From the NCBI GenBank assembly GCA_002373165.1, contig DFJS01000051.1, positions 1,045-65,044 of the forward strand: DNA of 64,000 bases, in the 5' to 3' direction. Shown piece by piece: positions 17,972 to 25,884 of the stretch. The position numbers and the translations under genes were made by a program. The DNA comes from Ruminococcus sp. UBA3665. GTDB taxonomy: Bacteria; Bacillota; Clostridia; Oscillospirales; Ruminococcaceae. The notes under the pieces are model-generated. The model worked only from the letters and a program-made list of their open reading frames with translations. It was not told where the DNA came from and searched no databases. Position 1 is the first letter of the stretch; each line of letters starts with the position of its first letter.

Positions 17972-18017
17972 GAATCATGAGAAAAAAACAAAAATAAATT
18001 ATTTTTTCTATATGAAA

Positions 18018-18044
18018 AGCTGACTGTAGAATCTACAGTCAGCT
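18018..18044 (-). terminator. Hairpin downstream of second promoter, upstream of atp promoter
   Basis: Inverted repeat of 13 bases (AGCTGACTGTAGA / TCTACAGTCAGCT), followed on the minus strand by TTTTC. It lies between two minus-strand promoters, so it is either the terminator of a very short RNA or a structured atp leader. Confidence 0.6.
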
Positions 18045-18075
18045 CCCAATCACAATATAATTAATTAATAATATC

Positions 18076-18104
18076 ATTCTAGCATATTTTCCCGGATTTG
18101 TCAA
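18076..18104 (-). promoter_or_regulatory. Second minus-strand promoter upstream of atp operon
   Basis: TTGACA, 17-bp spacer, TAGAAT with TGC extended -10. Start predicted near 18069, only 25 bases before the hairpin at 18018-18044. Confidence 0.75.
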
Positions 18105-18105
18105 T

Positions 18106-18148
18106 ATACAAAAAACAAAATCCTCTGCACGAAATACAGAGGATTTTG
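18106..18148 (-). terminator. Terminator of the coiled-coil operon
   Basis: 12-bp perfect hairpin CAAAATCCTCTG / CAGAGGATTTTG at 18116-18148, followed on the minus strand by a TTTTTTG run. Lies 7 bases after the stop of the 1228-residue protein. Confidence 0.9.
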
Positions 18149-18154
18149 TGAAAA

Positions 18155-21100
18155 TTATACTTCAATTTTGCCTTTGCGCTTGACATGCAGGGCACGGTCG
18201 CGGATTTCGCCGACTGCCGGATTCAAAGCCTTGACAGGATAGGTTTTATCATCATCCAGTTCGGGCATTTCAAATACAGGAAGCAGAATTTCCAGCTGTT
18301 CGCCGGATTCGCCGCCTTTGGCAAGTTCCGGATAAAAATACGGGTTGGGAATCATTGCGCCGTTGCGAAGCAGAGCAATTTCGGCAGTTTTGGGATCTTT
18401 GGCATGTTCCAGCACCAGATCGCCGTTTTCGGAGAAATTAATATGCACAAAGCGGGTATTCTCCTGTTTTTCCAGATTTTCGACACTGGAAGCAATTTGC
18501 AGATACAAGGCGTTATTATTTTCACGCTTGGCATTCATGCGGGATTTGAATTCTTCCAGATTCTGACGGAGTTTTTTGTTTTCCGTCTGGAGAATATGAT
18601 ACTGCTGTTCGGTAGTATGCAGTTTTTCCTGTAATTCGGCCTGTTTCTGTGTTGTCTGGATTGTCATTCTGTCCATTTCCGATTGCAGCTGTTCGCTGCG
18701 TTCCAGTGCATTTTCCAGTTCTGCGCGGAGATCTTCGTTTTCTTCTGTTGCTTCTTCCAGCTGTGCGCGGATTTCGTCAGCAGAACTGCCGTCGAATGCA
18801 TCCAGTTCGTCATTGGCAGACTGCTGGGCTTTGAGAGCTTCATTTTCTTTCAGAACCGTTTCCAGTTCAGAATGCAGTTCCTGATTCTGTGCATTGGAAT
18901 CGTTGAGGTCTGTCTGGATTGCTTTGATCTGATTGGCAGCATTCAGCAGAGCCGTGCGGAATTCGTCATTTTGTTTGGAAGTGCTGTCCAGCTCTGTATA
19001 GAGCGAATCGATTTCTTCTTTGTCTTTCTGCTGTTTTTCGAGAGCCTGGGATAATCTGGATTCCAGTTCCTGTTTTTCCTGCACCAGTTTTTCCTGAGCT
19101 TCTGAACCGGAGGCCTGTCCGGATTCCAGATCTTCCTGAAGTTTCTGTGCCTGTGCCACGGCAAACCGGAGCTGTTCTTCCAGTTCCTGTTTTTGCTGTG
19201 TCAGCTGTTCCTGAGCGGATTTGAGAGAAGCAATTTCCTGATTTTCGCTGTTTTGTCTGCTGGATATTTCCGTAACCAGATCGTCAATCTGCTGGGAGGC
19301 ATCTTTTAATTTTTCTTCCAGCTCCTGTTTCTGGGCGAGTTCAGAATGCAGAGTTTCCAGTTGTTTTTCCAGATTTTTCTTTTCGGCCGCTTCGGCAGTG
19401 AGAGTTTCCACCTGTACAGAAGCATCAAGAAGCTGGTCTTCAAGTTCCTGTTTTTCGCGGGTGAGCTTGATTTTTTCAGATTTCAAAGATACAAGCTCCT
19501 GACTGTCAGAATCCTGTTTTTGAGTGAATTCTTTCTGTAATGTTTCAAGCTGGGCAGAAGCAGTCTGCAATTTTTCTTCCAGCTCCTGTTTTTCGCGGGA
19601 AAGCTTGATTTTTTCAGATTTCAGAGTGATAAGCTCCTGACTGTCAGATTCCTGAGAAGCCTCCAGCCGTGACTGGAATTCCTGTGCCTGGGTGACAGCA
19701 AACCGGAGCTGTTCTTCGAGTTCCTGTTTTTCCTGCGTGAGTTTTTCCTGTTCGGACTGGAATTCAGAAAGCCGGGAAGTTTCAGAATTTTTCTGGTTAG
19801 TTAATTCTGTAATCAGGTCATTAATCTGCTGATTGGCATCATCGAGCTGTTCTGTCAGATTCTGATTTTCGCCGGAAAGCTTTTTATTTTCTGCCTGTAG
19901 AGCATCCAGTTCCTGACTGCCGGATTCCTGAGAAGCCTCCAGACGTGACTGGAGTTCCTGAGCCTGGGTGACAGCAAACTGGAGCTGTTCTTCGAGTTCC
20001 TGTTTTTCCTGCGAAAGAGTTTCGAGCTTCTGACTGCCGGATTCCTGTGCAGAAGCAAGTTCAGAACGGAGCGTCTGCACCTGTTCGGCCGCGGATCTTA
20101 ATTTTTGTTCCAGATTCTGTTTTTCCTGCGTCAGCTGTTCCAGTTCCTGACTGCCGGAAGACTGTGAGGCGGCAAGCTGTGCGCGGAGTTCGGCAATCTG
20201 GGATTCTGTTTCTTTTTTCTTTGCAAAAAGTTCTTCCCTATGTTTTTCACGGAGAGCCGCGAGTTCTTCTTCATGAATTTTATGATCATGTTCGATTGCC
20301 GAACGAAGTGCAGAAATTTCCGTTTCAGATTCTTCCAGGCTGGAAGTATCATTCTGCTGACTTGTGATAAGCTCTGTGCTTAAATCATCAACCTGATGAA
20401 GCGCATCTGCAAGCTGTTCCTGCAATTTCTGGTTTTCAGAATGCAGTTTTTCCTGTTCAGCCTGTGCAGCGGCGAGCTGTTTTTGAATTTCTTCCGTATC
20501 AGAAATTTCAGAGGGTTTCTGATTCAGTTCTTCCCGGAGGTGAATCACCTGCTGTGCAGCATCTTTGAGTTTCAGGCGGAATTCTTCATTCTGTGCCCGG
20601 AGGGTTTCCAGTTCATTGCGGAGTGAAATTTCTTCTTCGCTGACATCGCGGGAGGGAATATCAGCTTTAGCCTCCAGTTCGGCACGCAGATTTTTAATCT
20701 GACTGTTGGCATTTTCCAGTTCTTTCTGCAAGGCAGAAGCATCGGCAGAAGATTCCGGCGGATTGGCCAGTTCTGTGCGCAGTTCCTGAATCTGCTGTCT
20801 GGCTTCTGCAAGTTCCTGAACCAGAGCGGCCGTATCCGGGTTTTCGGATGCAGTACTTGTCAGAGCCTGTGTCAGGTCGTCAATCTGGGTCTGGAAATCG
20901 GCGTTTTGTTTTTCGGCTGTTTCCAGAGCGGCACGGAGAATTTTCTTTTCCCGTTCGCTGGTATCCAGTTTTTCTTCCATTTCAGAAATCGGGACAGAAT
21001 TGGCAGAAGTTTCGGCAAGCTGATCAGAAAGCGATTGTTTTTCCTCACGGAGCAGTTCCATTTGTTTGGCCGCGCCGGCGAGCCGGGTGCGGAAATCGTC

Positions 21101-21841
21101 ATTTTCATTCAGTGCAGAATCCAGATCTTTCTGGATTTCGGCAGCGGTCTGTCTGCCTTCTTCTAGAATGCGTTCCTGTTCTTCCCGCAGTTCGGTTACT
21201 TTTTTAGCAGCATCGGCGAGTTTTTCACGGAACGTTTCATTCTGAGCCGTCATCTGGTTTAATTTTTCGCGGAGTTCTTCATTTTCTTCTGTTTCAGAAG
21301 CCTGCATTTCGTCGCTGCGGGTCAGGCCGTATTGAAGCTCTTCGCATTTTTTTTCAGTTTTGGCCAGAGTTTCTTCCAGCTGTTTTTTATCCAGCCGCAG
21401 TTTGCCGCAGCTGTGTTCCAGGCGTTCGATCTGTTCCCGGAGCGATTTTTCTTCTGCGGAAACTTCCGGTTTTGCCTGTGTAATTTCAGCGGCCGCTTTT
21501 TCAGCGGCCTGCTTAGCTTCCTTGGTTTCTTTTTGCTGAATTTCCAGCTCTTCATAGACTTTCTGATATTTTGTCTGAAGATTCTGGTATTTTTCTTTTA
21601 ATTCTTCATATTCTGCCGAATTGCCGTCTGTCGAAACATCGGGATTAAACCCGGACCGGCTTTTTAATTTAGTACCCAGTTCTTTATTTTTACTTTCCAG
21701 CTGTGTATTTTTGTTTTTAAGCTCCCGTATCTGCTTTTTCAGACCCTGATTGGATTTCTGGTTTGCCTGAATACTCAGCAGCAGGAAGACAATTGCCAGC
21801 ATCAGCACAGCAATGATAATAATCAAAACTACTTTATCCAA
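18155..21841 (-). CDS. Giant membrane-anchored coiled-coil protein (1228 residues)
   Basis: Unknown function. Residues 2-25 are a single membrane helix (VVLIIIIAVLMLAIVFLLLS), so most of the protein projects from the membrane, probably into the cytosol. About residues 30-1090 are almost uninterrupted heptad coiled coil, rich in Glu, Gln, Lys and Leu, with internal repeats such as EKQELEEQLRFAVTQAQE followed by SRLEASQESGSQEL. The last 105 residues form a compact domain with PNPYFYPEL and a KRKGKIEV end; the same domain ends the next gene upstream. Last gene of the NagZ-like operon. The internal DNA repeats (about 19100-20060) suggest growth by tandem duplication. It could be a cell-shape or envelope scaffold; SMC-type ATPase motifs are absent. 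Confidence 0.85.
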   Translation of the reverse strand: MDKVVLIIIIAVLMLAIVFLLLSIQANQKSNQGLKKQIRELKNKNTQLESKNKELGTKLKSRSGFNPDVSTDGNSAEYEELKEKYQNLQTKYQKVYEELEIQQKETKEAKQAAEKAAAEITQAKPEVSAEEKSLREQIERLEHSCGKLRLDKKQLEETLAKTEKKCEELQYGLTRSDEMQASETEENEELREKLNQMTAQNETFREKLADAAKKVTELREEQERILEEGRQTAAEIQKDLDSALNENDDFRTRLAGAAKQMELLREEKQSLSDQLAETSANSVPISEMEEKLDTSEREKKILRAALETAEKQNADFQTQIDDLTQALTSTASENPDTAALVQELAEARQQIQELRTELANPPESSADASALQKELENANSQIKNLRAELEAKADIPSRDVSEEEISLRNELETLRAQNEEFRLKLKDAAQQVIHLREELNQKPSEISDTEEIQKQLAAAQAEQEKLHSENQKLQEQLADALHQVDDLSTELITSQQNDTSSLEESETEISALRSAIEHDHKIHEEELAALREKHREELFAKKKETESQIAELRAQLAASQSSGSQELEQLTQEKQNLEQKLRSAAEQVQTLRSELASAQESGSQKLETLSQEKQELEEQLQFAVTQAQELQSRLEASQESGSQELDALQAENKKLSGENQNLTEQLDDANQQINDLITELTNQKNSETSRLSEFQSEQEKLTQEKQELEEQLRFAVTQAQEFQSRLEASQESDSQELITLKSEKIKLSREKQELEEKLQTASAQLETLQKEFTQKQDSDSQELVSLKSEKIKLTREKQELEDQLLDASVQVETLTAEAAEKKNLEKQLETLHSELAQKQELEEKLKDASQQIDDLVTEISSRQNSENQEIASLKSAQEQLTQQKQELEEQLRFAVAQAQKLQEDLESGQASGSEAQEKLVQEKQELESRLSQALEKQQKDKEEIDSLYTELDSTSKQNDEFRTALLNAANQIKAIQTDLNDSNAQNQELHSELETVLKENEALKAQQSANDELDAFDGSSADEIRAQLEEATEENEDLRAELENALERSEQLQSEMDRMTIQTTQKQAELQEKLHTTEQQYHILQTENKKLRQNLEEFKSRMNAKRENNNALYLQIASSVENLEKQENTRFVHINFSENGDLVLEHAKDPKTAEIALLRNGAMIPNPYFYPELAKGGESGEQLEILLPVFEMPELDDDKTYPVKALNPAVGEIRDRALHVKRKGKIEV

Positions 21842-21874
21842 AATAATTTCCTCTTTTCCTGACTGTAGAGTGAG

Positions 21875-23635
21875 TTAATCAGCGTTTGGCAGAAGGACAA
21901 GTTTACCTTTCTTTTCCAGCTGGATGCCGGAATCGCCGGCGGACATTTCGGCAGGCTCGACAGAGCTGAGACTGTACTGGATTTTCCAGTCTTCCTGGAG
22001 GCCTTCGATATCGAACAGGTTATTCAGGGGGCGCACACTGCTGGTAGTTTCCATGCCGGAAGTAAAGCCCTTGTAATAATGGGGGTTGGGGTAGGCCTTG
22101 TTGTCGATGACTACAATCGGCGCACCCTTGGCAGGCATTTCGGAAAGATGCAGCTTGGTGCCCAGAAGCATTACGTTCAGGAACTTGGCATCTTCGTGCT
22201 TGTCTACTTCCAGAGAAGAAGTAGAGAGCTTGAAGGCAATGTCATCAACGGGAGTTTCTTTTTTTTGGATATCAGAAACGCGGAGTACAGCATCAGCAGC
22301 CGGAGCTTCGGGAACTTCCGGCACTTCCTGGGGCTGTGCAGGAGCTATGGCAACGCCGCCCTTGGCGAGCTGTTCTTTCAGCGATTCGATTTCTTTGCGC
22401 AGTTCTTCCGTATCCATATTGGACTGTGCTTCGATCATAGCTTTTTGCTGAATCAGCTGCTGCTTTTCAATTCTGAGCGAATCCAGTTCATGCTGCATCT
22501 CGTCATAGTCCAGACCCATTTTTTCAAACTGTTCCTGAATAGTAGGTGCATCAGATTTCTTTTCAGTTTTAGAAGCTTTTTCCAGTTCTTCATTCTGTTT
22601 CTGGAGCCATTTGTTTTTATTGGCAAGCTCGCTGCATTTTTTCTGAAGAAGAACGGCTTCCTTGCTTTTTTCCTCCATCTGCTTGAGCTGTTCTTTCAGC
22701 TGTTTGTTGACATTCTGGAGTTCGTCAACTTTATCTTCCAGTTCTTCTTTTTCTTCGATGAGTTCTTCCATTTCCTCATCCATTTCGTCATCATCACTGC
22801 GGCTGGGGCGTTCCCGTTTGGCAACGCTCTGATTTTCGAGCATTTCCAGCTGTTCTTTCAGAAGCTGGCGTTCGTTGCGGAGGTTATCCACTTCTTTGAG
22901 AAGCTTTTCGTTTTTCTCGTGCAGAATTTTATTGGCCTTAGCCTGTTCCGGCTGTTTCTGCTGGAGTTCGTCCAGCTGGATTTTCAGCTGGTGATTTTCG
23001 GCGTTCAGGTCATCTACTTCGACAGCGAGTTTTTCGCCGTCTTTGTCATGAGCAGGATTATTTTTCACATCTTCCAGCTGTGCTTTGAGTTCTTCCACTT
23101 CTTCCAGCAAGTCCTCATTTTCCTCGCGGAGTTTTTGATTGGCGGCATTCTGTTCCTGCTGCTGGGCGATCAGTTTCTGTACTTTTTCGTCTCCGGCCCC
23201 GCCTTTCTGGAGTGCCTCAAGCTGTTCCTGGAGTCTGGCTTTTTCAGTTTCCAGACGCTGCATTTCTTCTTTCAGTTTAGACTGTTCTTCTCCGCCTTTT
23301 TCCATATTGGCTTTTTGTTCGTTATAAGCCTGGTACCAGCGGTAAGTTTTGCCTTTTTCGTTCTGGAGTTCGGCAGTAGCAGCATTCAGGCTTTTCTGGA
23401 ACTCGGCCATTTTGATTTCACACTGCTTGACGTGCTTTTCGTAAGTACTGGTGAGGTTTTTCCATGTCTGGAGTTCGCCGTAGTACTCTCTTGATTTGTT
23501 GCTTTCTTTAAACTGGTCGGTATAAAGCTTGACAAGTACGTTATACTGACCTTTTCTGTCCTGTTTTTCCATGATGTTCAGGCACTGGGCGGCCATAGAA
23601 TGAATGCGGTTGACTTGGTCCTGTGTCAGTTCCAT
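21875..23635 (-). CDS. Soluble coiled-coil protein with shared C-terminal domain (586 residues)
   Basis: Unknown function. The N-terminal 60 residues form a helical head (MELTQDQVNRIHSMAAQCLN), followed by about 390 residues of coiled coil, a short Pro/Ala-rich linker (APAQPQEVPEVPEAPAADA) and a C-terminal domain of about 105 residues. That domain matches the end of the neighbouring 1228-residue protein: a beta-rich start (FLNVMLLGTKLHLSE), AYPNPHYY, an LFD-x-n-D patch, a PAE and a terminal KKGKLVL. There is no membrane segment, so this is probably the soluble partner of the anchored protein. The gap is 33 bases to the gene downstream and 41 from the NagZ-like gene. Confidence 0.85.
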   Translation of the reverse strand: MELTQDQVNRIHSMAAQCLNIMEKQDRKGQYNVLVKLYTDQFKESNKSREYYGELQTWKNLTSTYEKHVKQCEIKMAEFQKSLNAATAELQNEKGKTYRWYQAYNEQKANMEKGGEEQSKLKEEMQRLETEKARLQEQLEALQKGGAGDEKVQKLIAQQQEQNAANQKLREENEDLLEEVEELKAQLEDVKNNPAHDKDGEKLAVEVDDLNAENHQLKIQLDELQQKQPEQAKANKILHEKNEKLLKEVDNLRNERQLLKEQLEMLENQSVAKRERPSRSDDDEMDEEMEELIEEKEELEDKVDELQNVNKQLKEQLKQMEEKSKEAVLLQKKCSELANKNKWLQKQNEELEKASKTEKKSDAPTIQEQFEKMGLDYDEMQHELDSLRIEKQQLIQQKAMIEAQSNMDTEELRKEIESLKEQLAKGGVAIAPAQPQEVPEVPEAPAADAVLRVSDIQKKETPVDDIAFKLSTSSLEVDKHEDAKFLNVMLLGTKLHLSEMPAKGAPIVVIDNKAYPNPHYYKGFTSGMETTSSVRPLNNLFDIEGLQEDWKIQYSLSSVEPAEMSAGDSGIQLEKKGKLVLLPNAD

Positions 23636-23676
23636 AATAAATTCCTCACTTTAATCTATTGATATATTGCTGATGC

Positions 23677-24996
23677 TTACAGCAGATTGTGCTTGGCTTT
23701 GGCGGTCAGAATTCTTCTGACACTTTCGTCAATGCGTTCTTCGGAGAGCTCGCCGCTGCCTACAGCTTGATAAACAGTCTGGAAGGCATCATCCAGATCG
23801 TCCGGCATCAGGACAATGTCGGCACCGGCCTGGAATGCCAGCAGAGCCGCTTCTCCGGAAGAATAATTTTCGGTAATCGTATTCATATTATGGGCATCTG
23901 TAATAACAATGCCGCTGAAATTCAGGTTGGTTCGCAGCCAGTCAGTAATGACAGTTTTAGAAAGATCAGAGGGCAGGTCGTCTTCTGCACAGCTCATAAT
24001 CTGATGGCCGACCATGACAAAATCGGCACCTGCTTCGATTCCGCCCCGGAAAGGAACAAAATCCACAGTATCCAGTTCTTCATAAGTCCGGTCAATATAA
24101 GCAGAGGCATCTTCATGCGTGTTGCCGTTTTCGGCACCCAGTCCGGGAAAATGCTTGAGAGTTGCGCTGACCTGGCCGGAATTCTGGAGTCCCTGCACCA
24201 TTGCAGTGACCAGATCCGAGACAACGGCAGGATCGTCACTGAAAATTCTGTCCTGCAATTCGTTATTAGGGTCAATATAGACATCTGCAACCGGAGCAAA
24301 ATCCAGGTTAAAGCCGAATCCTGCAATATCTTCGGCAATATCCGTACCCATCATAAAGACTTCGTCTTTCTGGTTGCGGTCGCCGTAAGCAGCCATGTCT
24401 TCGTAAGCAGTAGTGCCCAGGTTATCGGCCACTCTGGCCACAGTGCCGCCTTCTTCGTCCACGGCAATCCATAAGCCGATATGATGATTGACACTCTGTA
24501 CATGTGTCTGTGCATCGGCAATCATTTGTGTGGTCTGTGCTTCGCTTTCCAGATTCTGTGAGAAATAGATAATACCGCCGACAGGCTTTTCTTCCAGAGC
24601 CTGTTTTGTCATATTGCCTGTCTGGATCACAGTTGTCACAGCATGATTGACAAGTGTCTCCGGAGTTACGATAAACATCTGATAAATTTTATCTTCCAGT
24701 GTCATTTCCTGCATTACCTGTTCGGCGCGGAGCAGGTTTTCATCAGCAGGGGCTTCGGTAACGGGTTCGGGCATCGTTTCCGGAGCCTGTTCCACCAGTT
24801 CTTCCGGAGCAGTTTCCGGGACAGTTTCTTCCGGTCTTGGCGGAATTGGCACAGCAGCACTTTGTCCGGCCAGTTTTTTGCGCTGCTGATAGAGTGTAAA
24901 CATTGCCGTAATCAATCCGGCACTGATAAAAATCAGAACAATCAGAATGACAAGTTCACGGGTTTGTTTTTTCTTTTTTTTCTTGGATTTTGCCAT
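23677..24996 (-). CDS. Membrane-anchored GH3 beta-N-acetylhexosaminidase-like protein (NagZ type)
   Basis: 439 residues. A lysine-rich start (SKKKKKKQ) and a single membrane helix (ELVILIVLIFISAGLITAMF) are followed by a Pro/Glu-rich stalk and an extracellular single-domain GH3 fold from about residue 90. NagZ blocks: WIAVDEEGGTVARV, FAPVADVYIDP, KHFPGLGAENGNTHEDA and the nucleophile region GIVITDAHNM. NagZ enzymes use a D-S/T-H dyad after KHFPG; here it reads N-T-H, so the Asp is Asn. It likely acts on peptidoglycan or another GlcNAc polymer. ATG 24996 has an AGGAGG ribosome site; the longer frame runs through the leader. First gene of the operon with the two coiled-coil proteins. Confidence 0.88.
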   Translation of the reverse strand: MAKSKKKKKKQTRELVILIVLIFISAGLITAMFTLYQQRKKLAGQSAAVPIPPRPEETVPETAPEELVEQAPETMPEPVTEAPADENLLRAEQVMQEMTLEDKIYQMFIVTPETLVNHAVTTVIQTGNMTKQALEEKPVGGIIYFSQNLESEAQTTQMIADAQTHVQSVNHHIGLWIAVDEEGGTVARVADNLGTTAYEDMAAYGDRNQKDEVFMMGTDIAEDIAGFGFNLDFAPVADVYIDPNNELQDRIFSDDPAVVSDLVTAMVQGLQNSGQVSATLKHFPGLGAENGNTHEDASAYIDRTYEELDTVDFVPFRGGIEAGADFVMVGHQIMSCAEDDLPSDLSKTVITDWLRTNLNFSGIVITDAHNMNTITENYSSGEAALLAFQAGADIVLMPDDLDDAFQTVYQAVGSGELSEERIDESVRRILTAKAKHNLL

Positions 24997-25026
24997 GCAG
25001 ATAATTTCCTCCTGTAGCTTGAATTT

Positions 25027-25095
25027 AAAAAAACAGGCTGCACAGCTTTTATAGATTTTACAAATACTTTGCAAAACTGAACAAAAAGCTGTGCA
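25027..25095 (-). terminator. Attenuator-like hairpin in NagZ-operon leader
   Basis: Within a roughly 230-base leader, TGCACAGCTTTT pairs perfectly with AAAAGCTGTGCA; the loop holds a second 9-bp hairpin (TTTTGCAAA / TTTGTAAAA). A T7 run follows on the minus strand, 30 bases before the start codon. Reads as a conditional terminator. Confidence 0.6.
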
Positions 25096-25233
25096 ACGGC
25101 ATTTTTTTAGATTTACCTTATTTCGTTTATGCGCAGCATGCGTGTTGCAGCAGCCAGAACCAGATTTGCTTTGCATTTTATTGCAGTCAGCAGAGTTTTA
25201 TTTCCGGTCATTTTCAGAATGTTTTATAAATTA

Positions 25234-25262
25234 AGTATAACACATTCTGATAGATTTGTCAA
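25234..25262 (-). promoter_or_regulatory. Promoter of the NagZ/coiled-coil operon
   Basis: TTGACA, 17-bp spacer, TATACT with TGT extended -10. Leaves a leader of about 230 bases. Confidence 0.8.
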
Positions 25263-25290
25263 TGTTTTTTTAAATCCTGAATTGGATTTG

Positions 25291-25728
25291 TCAATTTTCA
25301 CAAGTTATATTCTGAAAAATTGTTGTTTCTGATATGCGGCTTTTGTCCGGCAGAGTCAGCAGATCCAAAGCCTTTTTATGCTTTCTCTGAATTGTGCGGA
25401 CTTCAAAATACATTGCCTCGGCAATCTGTTCGTTGGTCTGGTAGGCAAGATATTTTCTGTCCATCACGGCCTGGAGCTGCAAATCCGGCAGAGTTTCAAT
25501 AGCAGTGCGGATTTCGTCCCGTATGCCGGCAAGAAGAATCAGCTGCTGTCTGGTTTGCAGTTCGATTTCCTGCAAATGCCGGTAAAGTTCGGCGCAGTCT
25601 TCAAACGCTTCCAGCTCCCGGATTAAAAGATCATCCCGTTTCCGGACACAGTGCAGTGCCTTTAGTTTGTGTTCGGCTTTTCTGGCGCGGGAAAGCCAGC
25701 GGATTTTTTCATTCTGCATTTCAGTCAT
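25291..25728 (-). CDS. Phage-type sigma-70 region 4-like regulator
   Basis: 145 residues. The N-terminal two thirds are helical and charged; the C-terminal third contains a sigma region-4-like helix-turn-helix (LQAVMDRKYLAYQTNEQIAE, then MYFEVRTIQRKHKKAL). The layout resembles the DUF1492/ArpU-type late regulators of Firmicute prophages. No other phage gene is nearby. AAAGGAG ribosome site. It is divergent from the solute-binding protein gene, so it may control that promoter, or it may be a stranded phage remnant. Confidence 0.7.
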   Translation of the reverse strand: MTEMQNEKIRWLSRARKAEHKLKALHCVRKRDDLLIRELEAFEDCAELYRHLQEIELQTRQQLILLAGIRDEIRTAIETLPDLQLQAVMDRKYLAYQTNEQIAEAMYFEVRTIQRKHKKALDLLTLPDKSRISETTIFQNITCEN

Positions 25729-25818
25729 GAGATATCATGCTCCTTTCACTGATAGCGTGAAAAAAGGGAAAAATGTACAGTTTTGTACAATTTTTAATAA
25801 AATATACAAAAAAATATA

Positions 25819-25847
25819 TTGACTTTGCAGTGGAAAAGTGTTATAAT
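25819..25847 (+). promoter_or_regulatory. Promoter of dockerin-containing solute-binding protein
   Basis: TTGACT, 17-bp spacer, TATAAT with TGT extended -10; leader of about 30 bases. Confidence 0.9.
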
Positions 25848-25884
25848 AAAATTACTGAATTTATATTTTCAAGGAGGTTTTTAT

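Noticed and set aside
22079..23494. Long plus-strand frame of 471 codons opposite the 586-residue coiled coil
   Set aside because: It is Phe/Leu-rich antisense of Glu/Lys-rich codons, a usual shadow of coiled-coil genes; no ribosome site and no recognisable domain.
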